In this document: positions 44,302 through 53,331 of the stretch, one piece after another
How positions within the stretch are numbered: the first letter of the stretch is position 1
Layout of the letters: each line of letters opens with the position of its first letter
NCBI RefSeq assembly: GCF_014200375.1
Contig: NZ_JACHBP010000001.1
Coordinates: 186,001-250,000, forward strand
Reading direction: 5' to 3'
Origin: Terrimesophilobacter mesophilus
GTDB taxonomy: Bacteria > Actinomycetota > Actinomycetes > Actinomycetales > Microbacteriaceae
Length of the DNA stretch: 64,000 nucleotides
The notes under the pieces: generated by a model
Seen by the model: only the letters and a program-made list of their open reading frames with translations
Told to the model about the DNA's origin: nothing
Database searches by the model: none
Program-made: the position numbers and the translations under genes

Positions 44302-44640
44302 TTAGCTCTGCGGGTCGTACATGAACTCGCGCAACTCCTGTGAGCATCGGCAGGCGGCCGCGATCTTGCGGGACCACTCCACGGCGGCCTCGCGGTCCGG
44401 CAGTTCGAGCACGGTGAAGCCGCCCTTGATGACGATTCCCGGATAGGTCTCGTTCGACACCGAGCCGTCGGCCGCGACCAGCACGGGCTCGACGCTCTCG
44501 TCGATGCCGCCGCCGAAGACGTAGACGCCGGCCGCCTGAGCCTCAGCGATGACGGCATGGGACTCGGCGACCACCGTGGGGAACTCCTCCTCGGTCAGCA
44601 CCATGGCTTCGCTGGGGAAGGAGATGAGGTATTTGGTCAT
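44302..44640 (-). CDS. YCII-related (DGPF) domain protein
   Basis: A 112-residue ferredoxin-like YCII/DGPF protein: KYLISFPSEAM at the N-terminus, GVYVFGGGIDES, a VIKGGFTVLELPDREAAVEWSRK core and a CRCSQELREF end. Relatives can be small catalytic or sigma-factor-linked proteins (often beside ECF sigma factors). No sigma factor is next to it here. It is convergent with the small membrane-protein gene. Confidence 0.85.
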   Translation of the reverse strand: MTKYLISFPSEAMVLTEEEFPTVVAESHAVIAEAQAAGVYVFGGGIDESVEPVLVAADGSVSNETYPGIVIKGGFTVLELPDREAAVEWSRKIAAACRCSQELREFMYDPQS

Positions 44641-44753
44641 GCATCATCATGCGGTGCGGAGATTGCGCAGGGCAAGGGAGAAGGCGGGAGTCGCCTGGGT
44701 GGCGATCGCTACGCGATCTCCCGAGGAAACGACGGAGTGAGTAATCTTCGTTG

Positions 44754-44838
44754 TGTCCGAAGGGGGACTTGAACCCCCACGCCCTATACGGGCACTAGCA
44801 CCTCAAGCTAGCGCGTCTACCATTTCCGCCATCCGGAC
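44754..44838 (-). tRNA. tRNA-Leu (anticodon GAG)
   Basis: This class II tRNA has acceptor stem GTCCGGA/TTCGGAC (one G-T wobble), a D-arm with GGTAGA, anticodon stem CTAGC/GCTAG with loop TTGAGGT giving anticodon GAG, a long variable arm (TGCCCGTATAGGGCGT) and a T-arm with GGGGG-TTCAAGT-CCCCC. It reads CUC/CUU leucine codons. The discriminator base is A and no CCA is encoded. It is 85 nt long. No integrase or prophage is adjacent. Confidence 0.95.
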
Positions 44839-44917
44839 AGGATGTTTTTCGGCTTGCACCGACTCACGAGAATAGCATGCCACGACGGGCGGCGAAGTCC
44901 AGTCGGCGGCCAGCAGG

Positions 44918-44930
44918 TAGCGTTGTGGGC
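44918..44930 (+). promoter_or_regulatory. Leaderless-type promoter of the M20 peptidase gene
   Basis: TAGCGT at 44918-44923 with a 7-nt spacer to the ATG at 44931. Confidence 0.5.
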
Positions 44931-46244
44931 ATGACGACGGAACCCGCTGACGACGCCCTCGACGAGACCGCGATCATCGCGCGCGACCTCATCCGCATGG
45001 ATACCACCAACTACGGTGAGGGCAAGTCGAACGGCGAGGTCGAGGCGGCAGAATACCTCGCCGCGAAGCTCACGGCGCTCGGACTCGAACCCGAGATGTT
45101 CGAGAGCGAGAAGGGCCGCGTGAGCGTTGTCGCGCGGGTCGAAGGCGCCGACTCCGCCAAGCCGGCGCTCGTCGTCCACGGGCACACGGATGTCGTCCCG
45201 GCGCAGCCGGACAACTGGTCGGTCGACCCGTTTGGCGGTGTCATCAAAGACGGCCTGCTCTGGGGGCGCGGCGCCGTCGATATGAAGAACATGGACGCCA
45301 TGATCCTCACCGCCCTCCAGGACATCCTCGGCGCGGGCAAACAACCCGCGCGCGACCTCGTCATTGCGTACTTCGCCGACGAAGAGGCCGGGGGAGTGCA
45401 CGGTTCGCAATACCTGGTCGAAACGCATCCGGAACTCTTCGCGGGCGCCACCGAGGCGATCAGCGAGGTCGGCGGATACTCCATCGACCTGAACGGCGAG
45501 CGTGCATACCTCGTGCAGACCGGCGAGAAGACGCTCCTCTGGATCAAACTCGTGGCGCGCGGTGTCGCCGCCCACGGCTCGCGGTACATCCAGGACAACG
45601 CCGTCACCAAACTCGCCGAGGCCGTCGCGAAGATCGGCAAACGCGAGTGGCCCATCCGGCTCACCGAGACGACGACGGCGCTGCTCGCCGAAGTCGCCCG
45701 CATCCTCGGCAAAGACCCCGAAAAGGTGGGCCCCGACGAACTCGCGATCGCGACCGGGACTGCGGCGGGCTTCATCCGGGCGACCCTGCGCACCACGAGC
45801 AACCCGACGCTGCTGAACGCCGGATACAAGCACAACGTCATCCCGGACACCGCCGAAGCGCTCATCGACATCCGCACCCTTCCCGGCGAAGAGGATGCCG
45901 TGCTCACCGAAATCGCGGACCTCGTCGGCCCGGACATCGAGATCGTCGTCCTGCACCGCGACGTCGGGCTCGAGACGAGCTTCGACGGGCCGCTCATCGA
46001 GGCCATGATCGCGACCCTGGGCGAGCACGACCCCGGCGCGCCCGTTCTGCCGTACATGCTTTCTGGCGGCACGGACAACAAGGCCCTCAGCGCACTCGGA
46101 ATCACCGGATACGGATTCGCCCCGCTGAAACTGCCAGCCGACCTCGACTTTCCCGCGATGTTCCATGGCGTTGACGAGCGGGTGCCGCTCGACGCATTAG
46201 TCTTTGGCAGGCGGGTACTCGGCGACCTGCTCCTGAACTACTAG
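44931..46244 (+). CDS. M20/M28-type metallopeptidase
   Basis: A 437-residue zinc hydrolase (family M20, dipeptidase/ArgE-like). The metal site reads HGHTDVVP (83-90), GRGAVDMKN (Asp118) and ADEEAGG (Glu151, Glu152). A dimerisation domain is inserted in the middle, and [11 protein letters not shown] and [10 protein letters not shown] supply the last ligands. The substrate is uncertain: dipeptides, N-acyl amino acids or succinyl-diaminopimelate-like compounds. Confidence 0.9.
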   Translation: MTTEPADDALDETAIIARDLIRMDTTNYGEGKSNGEVEAAEYLAAKLTALGLEPEMFESEKGRVSVVARVEGADSAKPALVVHGHTDVVPAQPDNWSVDPFGGVIKDGLLWGRGAVDMKNMDAMILTALQDILGAGKQPARDLVIAYFADEEAGGVHGSQYLVETHPELFAGATEAISEVGGYSIDLNGERAYLVQTGEKTLLWIKLVARGVAAHGSRYIQDNAVTKLAEAVAKIGKREWPIRLTETTTALLAEVARILGKDPEKVGPDELAIATGTAAGFIRATLRTTSNPTLLNAGYKHNVIPDTAEALIDIRTLPGEEDAVLTEIADLVGPDIEIVVLHRDVGLETSFDGPLIEAMIATLGEHDPGAPVLPYMLSGGTDNKALSALGITGYGFAPLKLPADLDFPAMFHGVDERVPLDALVFGRRVLGDLLLNY

Positions 46245-46272
46245 CACCAGAACTTCAACAGAAAGCCGGCTC

Positions 46273-47127
46273 GTGGGCCTCATCGAAGCACTCATCCTGG
46301 GTCTCGTCCAGGGCCTCACGGAATTCCTTCCCATCTCCTCGAGTGCCCACCTGCGCATCGTGGGGGAGTTCCTCGGCAGCGGCGCTGACCCCGGCGCCGC
46401 CTTCACCGCCATCACCCAGCTCGGCACCGAGACCGCCGTCGTCGTCTACTTCTGGCACGACATCACCCGCATCGTCGGGCACTGGTTCCGCTCGCTCTTC
46501 GGCCGTGTGCCGCGCAATGACCCGGATGCCAGGATGGGCTGGTTCATCATCCTCGGCAGCATCCCCATCGTCGTGCTCGGCATCGTCTTCCAGGACCAGA
46601 TCGAGACGAACCTGCGCTCCCTGTGGATCGTCGCCTTTACGCTCATCGGGTTCGGCATCCTGCTCGGCATCGCCGACTGGGTCGGCCGAAAGGAGCTGCG
46701 GCTCAAACAGCTCACCTGGCCGCACGCGATCGTCTACGGGCTCGCACAGGCCCTCGCCCTCATCCCCGGTGTCTCCCGATCCGGCGGCACCATCACGGCA
46801 GGACTCTTCCTCGGCTACGAACGCCGCGCCGCGGCACGCTACTCGTTCCTGCTCGCCATCCCCGCCGTGTTCGGCAGCGGCTTCTTCCAGCTCTACAAGA
46901 CGATCAAAGACCCGTGCCTCGACGCCGCGGCCGGATGCGTTCCGGACATCTTCACCGGGTGGGAGATCGCCGCAGCCACCCTCGTCGCCTTCGTCGTCGG
47001 GTTCGCCGTCATCGCCTTCTTCATGAGCTACATCTCCAGGCGGTCGTTCCTCCCGTTCGTCATCTACCGGGTACTGCTCGGCGGAGCCCTCGTGATCCTG
47101 CTCATCACTGGCGTGTTGCTGCCGTGA
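46273..47127 (+). CDS. uppP: Undecaprenyl-diphosphatase UppP (BacA)
   Basis: This integral membrane enzyme removes a phosphate from undecaprenyl diphosphate to recycle the cell-wall lipid carrier. It has 284 residues and eight or so helices. The two sequence signatures are [12 protein letters not shown] (15-26) and PGVSRSGGT (165-173). The start is GTG 46273. The stop overlaps mshC by 4 bp (GTGA). The order uppP, mshC, PAC2 is conserved in Actinobacteria. Confidence 0.95.
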   Translation: MGLIEALILGLVQGLTEFLPISSSAHLRIVGEFLGSGADPGAAFTAITQLGTETAVVVYFWHDITRIVGHWFRSLFGRVPRNDPDARMGWFIILGSIPIVVLGIVFQDQIETNLRSLWIVAFTLIGFGILLGIADWVGRKELRLKQLTWPHAIVYGLAQALALIPGVSRSGGTITAGLFLGYERRAAARYSFLLAIPAVFGSGFFQLYKTIKDPCLDAAAGCVPDIFTGWEIAAATLVAFVVGFAVIAFFMSYISRRSFLPFVIYRVLLGGALVILLITGVLLP

Positions 47128-48392
47128 GGTCGTGGACATCGCCTGAGCTGCCCCGCCTGCCCGGAAATGCGGCAGTGCCGCGCATCTACGACACGCCACG
47201 CCGCCGGCTCCGAGCCCTGCAGATCGACACCGAGGCGCAGCTCTACGTCTGCGGCATCACGCCGTACGACGCCACCCACCTCGGCCACGCCGCGACCTAT
47301 CTCGCCTACGACACCCTGGGTCGGGTTCTTCGAGATGCGGGACTCTCGGTCAGCTATGTGCAGAACGTCACGGATGTCGACGACCCGCTCCTCGAACGGG
47401 CGACCGCGACCGGCGTCGCCTGGCGCGACCTGGCGGAGTCGCAGATCGAGTTGTTCCGCGGCGACATGGAAGCGCTGCGCATCATCCCACCGGAGCATTA
47501 CGTCGGAGTCGTCGAGACGGTGGACGCCATCGGGGACGCCTGCGCGCGCCTGCTCGACGAAGGGTTCGCGTACTGGGTCGACGGGGCGCCAGGCGAACCG
47601 GATGCCGCCCCGGACCTGTACTTCGACATCGCGGCCGGCGAGCGACTCACCAGCTGGCATCTCGGACAGGAGAGCGCCCTCGACCGCGGCACCATGCTCC
47701 GGCTCTCAGCGGAACGCGGGGGAGACCCGGAGCGTCCAGGCAAGAGGGACCCGCTCGACCCCCTGCTATGGCGGTCGGGACGACCGGGCGAGCCTGCGTG
47801 GGATTCACCTGTCGGCCGCGGCCGACCCGGCTGGCACATCGAATGCTCGGTCATCGGATCCCTCCACCTCACCGCGCCCATCACGCTCAACGGCGGCGGT
47901 TCCGACCTCGTGTTCCCGCATCACGAGATGAGCGCAGCGCACTCCGCGGCGCTCACGGGAACCGACTGGTCCCACTGCTACTCCCACGCCGGCATGGTCG
48001 CCTACGACGGGGAGAAGATGAGCAAGTCACTCGGCAACCTCGTTCTCGTGTCCAACCTGGTCGCCGACGGTGTCGACCCGCAGGCCATCCGGCTCGCCCT
48101 CCTCGCGCACCACTACCGCTCGGACTGGGAGTGGACGGACGACGACCTCCCCACGGCCGAGGCGCGGCTGGCGCGGTGGAGAGCCTGGGCCGAAAGCATC
48201 GATCACACAGTGCCGACATCCGACACGGCACACGAGTTGCTCGACGCCCTGAGAAACACGCTCGCCGACGACCTCGACACGCCATCCGCACTGGCCGCCG
48301 TCGATTCGGCCGTGACCGGGCCGTCATCGACCCACCCCGTCGCGATCGATGCGATCAACGCACTGCTGGGCATCGACCTCCTCCAGGAGTGA
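47124..48392 (+). CDS. mshC: Cysteine:GlcN-inositol ligase MshC (mycothiol synthesis)
   Basis: MshC joins cysteine to glucosaminyl-inositol in an ATP-dependent step of mycothiol synthesis. The 422-residue enzyme is a CysRS relative: the N-terminus [13 protein letters not shown] is MshC-typical, zinc-ligand Cys43 lies in YVCGITPYD, the HIGH motif is HLGH (52-55), a GWHIECSV region carries another ligand, and KMSKS is at 298-302. It lacks the tRNA anticodon-binding domain of CysS. The start is GTG 47124, overlapping uppP. Confidence 0.95.
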   Translation: MRSWTSPELPRLPGNAAVPRIYDTPRRRLRALQIDTEAQLYVCGITPYDATHLGHAATYLAYDTLGRVLRDAGLSVSYVQNVTDVDDPLLERATATGVAWRDLAESQIELFRGDMEALRIIPPEHYVGVVETVDAIGDACARLLDEGFAYWVDGAPGEPDAAPDLYFDIAAGERLTSWHLGQESALDRGTMLRLSAERGGDPERPGKRDPLDPLLWRSGRPGEPAWDSPVGRGRPGWHIECSVIGSLHLTAPITLNGGGSDLVFPHHEMSAAHSAALTGTDWSHCYSHAGMVAYDGEKMSKSLGNLVLVSNLVADGVDPQAIRLALLAHHYRSDWEWTDDDLPTAEARLARWRAWAESIDHTVPTSDTAHELLDALRNTLADDLDTPSALAAVDSAVTGPSSTHPVAIDAINALLGIDLLQE

Positions 48393-48430
48393 ATCCCGAC
48401 CGCCCATCGTGACTGTGGTTCACTTCTCGA

Positions 48431-48462
48431 TAAACTGGTGCCACCCGTTCGCCGAAGGCGAC
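48431..48462 (+). promoter_or_regulatory. Promoter and 5' hairpin of the 47-aa membrane-protein gene
   Basis: GTGACT (48409-48414) and TAAACT (48431-48436), 16 bp apart, resemble -35/-10. A small hairpin TCGCC-GAA-GGCGA follows at 48449-48461 in the leader. Confidence 0.5.
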
Positions 48463-48488
48463 GATGCCCACCGATCAGAAGGCCCGAC

Positions 48489-48632
48489 ATGAGTGGCTTT
48501 GAGCTAGCCAGCACCGGTATCGACAGCGCAGCCATGGCGACGGGCCTGTGGATCGGCGGCGGGATCTTCGTGGTCGGCGTCGCGTTGTACGTCTTCGCCA
48601 TGCTCCGCCGACGGCACGACGCCCGGCGTTAG
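48489..48632 (+). CDS. Small single-pass membrane protein (47 aa)
   Basis: This encodes 47 residues: a polar start (SGFELASTGIDSAA), a membrane helix (about residues 18-38) and a basic tail RRRHDARR, so the C-terminus is probably cytoplasmic. AGAAGG is 6 nt before the ATG. A frame extended upstream to 48438 is less credible. The stop overlaps the convergent PAC2 stop by 4 bp. Function is unknown. Confidence 0.7.
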   Translation: MSGFELASTGIDSAAMATGLWIGGGIFVVGVALYVFAMLRRRHDARR

Positions 48633-49498
48633 GGGCGGTCGCGCGGGTCCGACTTGCCGTCGCGCTTGCGCAGGTAGCGCTCGAACTCTTCGGCGATCGC
48701 ATCGCCGCTGGCCTCCGGGGAGTCGACGGTGTCCCTCGCCCGCTCGAGCTGGGCGATGTACGTGGCCATGTCGTCGTCGTCCTCCGCGAGCGCGTTGATC
48801 CCGTCCTCCCACGCCGTGGACTCGTCGACGAGGTCGCCCCTCGGGACCGTGATCTCGACGAGTTCCTCCAGGCGTTCGATCATCGCGAGAGTGGCCTTCG
48901 GCGATGGCGCGTTGTGAACGTAGTGCGGTACGGATGCCCAGATCGACATCGTCGGGATGCCGGCATCCTCTGCGGCCGCCGAGATCACCGAGAGGATCCC
49001 CACCGGCCCCTCATAGGTGCTGCGCTCCACTCCGAACTCCGCACGCAGCGCAGGGCTCTCGCTGCTCACGAAGATCGAGATCGGCCTGGTGTGCGGAACG
49101 TCGGCGAGCATGGCGCCGAGCATGACGATGACGTCGATCTCGCACTCCCGCACGACCTCCATGATCTCGCTCGTGAAGCTCTTCCAGCTTCGCGCGGGTT
49201 CCGTGCCCTGAAGCACGTAGATGCTGTGTCCTGCCGGATCGGAGCCGCTCTGCTCCGGGCCGAACATCGTCACGGTCGGCCAGACGAGCACCCTGCTGCC
49301 GTCCTCACCGGTCGTCGCGAGCGGCCGGTTGAACTGGTAGTCGAAATACTTCTCCGAATCGACCTCGGCGATCGTGCGCATGGGCAGGGAGTCCCGCAGC
49401 GTCTTCACGACGCCCGTCGCGGCCTCACCCGCGTCATTCCAGCCCTCGAAGGCGACGACGAGAACACGCCCCTTCAGCACGCCTGCAGCATCCGTCAC
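48629..49498 (-). CDS. PAC2-family protein
   Basis: A 289-residue protein of the PAC2 (proteasome assembly chaperone-like) family, with the N-terminal VLVVAFEGWNDAGEAAT motif and a beta-rich core. Bacterial members are conserved in Actinobacteria near mshC and trmI, but their role is unknown. GTG 49498 has a perfect GGAGGT 5 nt upstream. Its presence where Pup-proteasome genes are absent suggests it works independently of them. Confidence 0.85.
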   Translation of the reverse strand: MTDAAGVLKGRVLVVAFEGWNDAGEAATGVVKTLRDSLPMRTIAEVDSEKYFDYQFNRPLATTGEDGSRVLVWPTVTMFGPEQSGSDPAGHSIYVLQGTEPARSWKSFTSEIMEVVRECEIDVIVMLGAMLADVPHTRPISIFVSSESPALRAEFGVERSTYEGPVGILSVISAAAEDAGIPTMSIWASVPHYVHNAPSPKATLAMIERLEELVEITVPRGDLVDESTAWEDGINALAEDDDDMATYIAQLERARDTVDSPEASGDAIAEEFERYLRKRDGKSDPRDRP

Positions 49499-49560
49499 AT
49501 TCCACCTCCACGTCAAGGATAAGACCCGTCACCGCGAGGCGCCGCCCCAGCGCTCCACCG

Positions 49561-49574
49561 TAGACTCGTTAGTC
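49561..49574 (+). promoter_or_regulatory. Promoter of the HAD-trmI operon
   Basis: TAGACT at 49561-49566 with an 8-nt spacer to GTG 49575. Confidence 0.4.
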
Positions 49575-50297
49575 GTGACCACCCACTTCCCTGCCGCCGT
49601 CCTCTTCGACATGGACGGCACGCTCGTCGACACCGAACCGTATTGGATGAAGGCGGAGACGGAACTCGTCGCCGACTTCGGCGGCGTCTGGACGGCGGAG
49701 GACGGACTGACCCTCGTCGGTTCCGGGCTGGGGAATGCGGCCGCGATCCTGCAGTCCCGAGGTGTCACGTTGCCGATCGGTGAGATCATCGACCGGCTCA
49801 CAGCACGGGTTCTTGCGCAGACACTCGTCGACGTGCCCTGGCGACCCGGCGCCCTCGAACTCGTCCACACCCTTCGCGACGCGGGAATCCCGACCGCGCT
49901 CGTGACCATGTCGATGCGTCCCCTCGCCGAACACGTCGCGAACGCCACCGGGCGACGGATGTTCGACGTCCTCGTCACGGGGGCGGACGTGGCGAAACCG
50001 AAGCCCCATCCTGAACCGTATGAGCGTGCTGCAGCCCTGCTCGAGGTCGACATCGCCGAGTGCGTCGCGATCGAGGACTCGATACCCGGACTCGCCTCCG
50101 CGAGTGCCTCCGGCGCAGCCGTCGTCGGCGTTCCTGCCCACGTGGCGCTGCCGGAGTCGGAATCCTGGGTCCTCTGGCCGACCCTTGCCGGGCGCACGGT
50201 CGACGACCTCCGTGCACTCCGCGACTCCCGCGTGGGCGTTGCATCGGGCAGCGCCGTGCAGGCCGGCGGTGCCGAAGACGGCGAGGCGCTGCCGTGA
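49575..50297 (+). CDS. HAD-superfamily hydrolase (phosphoglucomutase/phosphatase-like)
   Basis: A 240-residue class I HAD protein. Motif I is FDMDGTLVD (Asp12, Asp14), motif II VTMS, motif III KPKPHPEPY and motif IV IEDSIPGLASA. Members dephosphorylate small phosphorylated metabolites; the substrate is unknown. GTG 49575 is the likely start. Its stop overlaps the trmI start (GTGA). A HAD gene at this position is common in actinobacterial trmI loci. Confidence 0.87.
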   Translation: MTTHFPAAVLFDMDGTLVDTEPYWMKAETELVADFGGVWTAEDGLTLVGSGLGNAAAILQSRGVTLPIGEIIDRLTARVLAQTLVDVPWRPGALELVHTLRDAGIPTALVTMSMRPLAEHVANATGRRMFDVLVTGADVAKPKPHPEPYERAAALLEVDIAECVAIEDSIPGLASASASGAAVVGVPAHVALPESESWVLWPTLAGRTVDDLRALRDSRVGVASGSAVQAGGAEDGEALP

Positions 50298-51331
50298 GTG
50301 AGGACCCCGAGCGCGAGGACTCCGGGCGCGAGGATTTCGGGCGCGCCGTGCGCGGGCCATTTCGAGCGGGGGACCGGGTGCAGCTCACGGGTCCTCGCGG
50401 GCGGCTCAACACGATCACGCTCGAGCCGGGAGGGGAATTCCACACCCACCGCGGGATCCTGCCGCACGACCGCATCATCGGCCTCCCCGACGGTTCCGTC
50501 GTCGACAGCACGGTCGGCGACGAATACCTCGCCCTGAGACCCCTCCTCAGCGATTTCGTCATGTCGATGCCGCGCGGCGCCGCCATCGTGTACCCCAAGG
50601 ATGCCGCCCAGATATTGCTCGTCGGCGACATCTTCCCCGGCGCCCGCGTCGTCGAGGCCGGGGTCGGATCCGGCGCGCTGTCGCTGAGCCTCCTGCGCGC
50701 GATCGGCCCCACCGGCACCCTCGTGTCGTTCGAGCGGAGAGAGGAGTTCGCCAGGATCGCCAGGGGAAACGTCACAGCCTTCCTCGGACTCGAGCCACCC
50801 CACTGGTCGGTGAGGGTCGGAGACCTCGCGCTTGATCTCGGCGACTCCGTCGAGGCGGGAACCGTCGATCGGATGGTGCTCGACATGCTCGCCCCCTGGG
50901 AGTGCCTGGATGCCGCCACCCGCGCACTCGCGCCCGGAGGGGTCATCGTCTGCTACGTCGCGACGGCCACCCAGCTGTCCCGGGTCGCCGAAGGCATCCG
51001 TTCGACGGGCGCCTTCACGGATCCGGAGTCGTCGGAGACCATGATCAGGGGTTGGCACGTCGAGGGTCTCGCCGTACGCCCCGACCACCGCATGGTGGCC
51101 CACACCGGATTCCTCATCTCCGCCCGCCGCCTCGCCCCCGGTACCGTCCTTCCCCAGCTCAAGCGCAAAGTGAAGCCGGAGTACTCCGACGAGGACGTCG
51201 AAGCCTGGACGCCGGGAGCTCTCGGACAACGGCAGGCGAGCGCGAAGCGGGCCAGGAAGGCGGCGCGGCAGGCGGAATCGGGAGCGCGGCGCGCGCTGGG
51301 GGAGAATCACTCAGCCGAGTCATCGGCCTAG
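50294..51331 (+). CDS. trmI: tRNA (adenine-N1-)-methyltransferase TrmI
   Basis: TrmI methylates adenine 58 in the tRNA T-loop. The N-terminal beta-rich domain is followed by a Rossmann fold with motif I EAGVGSGALS (121-130) and the VLDMLAPWECLD motif. The 345-residue length includes a long basic C-terminal tail (KRARKAARQAESGARRA). The start is GTG 50294, overlapping the HAD stop. In mycobacteria this gene lies just before mpa, dop and pup; here FKBP follows. Confidence 0.93.
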   Translation: MSEDPEREDSGREDFGRAVRGPFRAGDRVQLTGPRGRLNTITLEPGGEFHTHRGILPHDRIIGLPDGSVVDSTVGDEYLALRPLLSDFVMSMPRGAAIVYPKDAAQILLVGDIFPGARVVEAGVGSGALSLSLLRAIGPTGTLVSFERREEFARIARGNVTAFLGLEPPHWSVRVGDLALDLGDSVEAGTVDRMVLDMLAPWECLDAATRALAPGGVIVCYVATATQLSRVAEGIRSTGAFTDPESSETMIRGWHVEGLAVRPDHRMVAHTGFLISARRLAPGTVLPQLKRKVKPEYSDEDVEAWTPGALGQRQASAKRARKAARQAESGARRALGENHSAESSA

Positions 51332-51368
51332 AATTGTCTGCATTCCCTGAACCAAGAATCGAGGCCCC

Positions 51369-52298
51369 GTGCGCACTCTTCCCGTGCTGCTCCTGGCTGC
51401 CGGCATCGTCGCGAGCCTGAGCTCGTGCGCGACGGCACCGTTCTCCCAGTCCTGCGACTCGATGGTGGGGCCGGGGGATGCCTCCAGTGTCGTCACCGCC
51501 ACCGGCAAGCTCGGCTCCATCCCGACGGTGAACTTCCCGACGCCCGTCGTGACGAAGAAGCTCGAGCGCTCCGCTCTCATCGCGGGGGACGGCCAGTCGC
51601 TTGCGGCGGGGGATGTCGCGATCATCAAGTACACGCTCCTGAACGGGACGACGGGTGAGGTCGCGAGCCAGGGCGACTACACCGGGCCCGGCCAACTCGT
51701 CACCCTCGGAGAGTCCGCAACGCCGGCCGTGACGGTCGGGCTCGAATGCGCCACCGTCGGCTCGCGCGTGGCGATCGCGACGAACGCCTCCGGCGCGGGC
51801 CAGGACCCGAACAAGGTCTCCGACTCCTTCGTGTTCGTGGTCGACGTGCTCAAGGCGTTCCCCGGCAAGGCATACGGGACGCCGCAGATCCCGCAGGCCG
51901 GAATGCCGTCGGTCGTCACCGCCCCGAACGGCGCACCCGGTATCACGGTGCCGAAGGAGGCTCCTCCGACCTCGTTGCGGGTGAACGTCCTCCAGGAGGC
52001 GCCCGGCAGGGTGCTCACGGAGGGCGAGCAGGTCGTCGTCAAGTACACGGCAGTGCTCTGGTCCGACAGCAGCGTCTTCGACTCCACCTGGACCGGCGGA
52101 CAGGCGAAGGTCGTTGCGCTCACTCCGAGCGACAAGGTGACGAAGGGGTTCGTGAAGGGGCTCGTCGGGCAGCACGTCGGCTCGCAGGTTCTCATCGTCA
52201 TCCCGCCCGACGAGGGCTACGGCTCAGCGGGAAGCAGCGGAGTGCCATCCGGGTCGACCCTCATCTACGTCGTGGACATCCTCGGAACAGCGAAGTAG
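51369..52298 (+). CDS. FKBP-type peptidyl-prolyl isomerase lipoprotein
   Basis: A secreted lipoprotein with signal peptide and lipobox LSSC (Cys20). The C-terminal FKBP domain (about 205-307) has GEQVVVKYTAVLW, VIPPDEGYG and LIYVVDILG motifs. The middle region (about 75-163) is a second, degenerate FKBP-like domain. It likely assists folding outside the membrane. The start is GTG 51369, with GAGG 4 nt upstream. The stop is 1 nt from pafB. Confidence 0.85.
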   Translation: MRTLPVLLLAAGIVASLSSCATAPFSQSCDSMVGPGDASSVVTATGKLGSIPTVNFPTPVVTKKLERSALIAGDGQSLAAGDVAIIKYTLLNGTTGEVASQGDYTGPGQLVTLGESATPAVTVGLECATVGSRVAIATNASGAGQDPNKVSDSFVFVVDVLKAFPGKAYGTPQIPQAGMPSVVTAPNGAPGITVPKEAPPTSLRVNVLQEAPGRVLTEGEQVVVKYTAVLWSDSSVFDSTWTGGQAKVVALTPSDKVTKGFVKGLVGQHVGSQVLIVIPPDEGYGSAGSSGVPSGSTLIYVVDILGTAK

Positions 52299-52299
52299 C

Positions 52300-53331
52300 G
52301 TGGCCGCGGCACCTGGACAGCGCGTTCCGGTCGAGGAACGATTGTTCAGCCTTGTTCTCGCGCTTCTCGCCACCGATCACGGTCTCACGAAGAATCAGAT
52401 CCTCTCGACGGTGCAGGGTTATCGCCAGCGGTATTCGCCGCACGGCGACAACGCGAACCTCGAGCGCCAGTTCGAGCGGGACAAGGATGACATCCGTGAC
52501 CTCGGCGTTCCGCTCGAGACCATCGAATCGCCGGGGCAGGCCGGAAATAACCAGAGCCTCAGGTACCGGATTCCGCGCGGGGAATATGAGCTTCCGCGCG
52601 ACATCAGCTTCTCCGCGGAGGAGACGGCCCTTCTCGGCCTCGCGGCCATGGTCTGGCGCGAGGGATCGCTTTCCGGGGAATCCCGGCGCGCCATCATCAA
52701 GCTCAAGGCGCTCGGGGCGAAGACCGTGGAACCGGTCCTGGCCTACACCCCTCGGGTTCGGGTTCGCGAGGAGTCGTTCGAACCGCTCTCGGCCGCGATC
52801 GACAAGCATCAAATCGTGCAGTTCGGATACCTGAAGCCGGGGGAGGACACGGCACGCGTTCGCACCGTCGCCCCGCTCGCCCTCATCCAGTTCCAGGGAC
52901 GCTGGCACTGCACGGCGTTCGAGCCGGAGAGCGGAGAGCGGAAGACCTTCCTTCTCCGGAGGATCGTGAGCCAGATCACCGCGACCGGCAGGACGAGACC
53001 GCCCACCGGCGACGACGAGGCCGAACTCGGACTGCAGGAGTTGAACGCGGTGTGGGCCGATCGGCGCGCAGAGGTTCGCATCCAGCCGGCGAGCGATGCG
53101 GACACGCGACTCAGGAAGCTCCGCGGCGCGACCGAGGCGCCGGATGGCACGCTCGTCCTGCACTACGTCGACGCGAACATCCTCGCCGATGAGCTGGCCG
53201 GCTACGGGCCGGAAGTCGTCGTGCTGTCGCCGGCCGAACTGGTCACCGCGGTCGAAGAACGACTGCGGACGGTCGCCGACGCTCACGCCCTGCAGGCCGG
53301 CGGACAGGACAGTGGAGGCGCGAATGGCTGA
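52300..53331 (+). CDS. pafB: WYL-domain regulator PafB
   Basis: PafB forms a heterodimeric activator with PafC that turns on LexA-independent DNA-damage genes in mycobacteria. The 343-residue protein has an N-terminal winged-helix domain (about 8-70), a WYL domain with the FQFGYLKPGE-type core near residue 178, and a WCX C-terminal domain. GTG 52300 follows the FKBP stop by 1 nt. The 3' end overlaps pafC by 8 bp. Its presence without Pup genes supports a DNA-damage rather than proteasome role. Confidence 0.9.
   Translation: MAAAPGQRVPVEERLFSLVLALLATDHGLTKNQILSTVQGYRQRYSPHGDNANLERQFERDKDDIRDLGVPLETIESPGQAGNNQSLRYRIPRGEYELPRDISFSAEETALLGLAAMVWREGSLSGESRRAIIKLKALGAKTVEPVLAYTPRVRVREESFEPLSAAIDKHQIVQFGYLKPGEDTARVRTVAPLALIQFQGRWHCTAFEPESGERKTFLLRRIVSQITATGRTRPPTGDDEAELGLQELNAVWADRRAEVRIQPASDADTRLRKLRGATEAPDGTLVLHYVDANILADELAGYGPEVVVLSPAELVTAVEERLRTVADAHALQAGGQDSGGANG

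Noticed and set aside
44703..44718. GATCGC-TAC-GCGATC hairpin near the tRNA as a terminator
   Set aside because: The stem is short and no T-tract follows in the tRNA direction.
44754..44838. tRNA-Leu as an integration site
   Set aside because: No integrase, direct repeat of the tRNA end or foreign gene block lies on either side.
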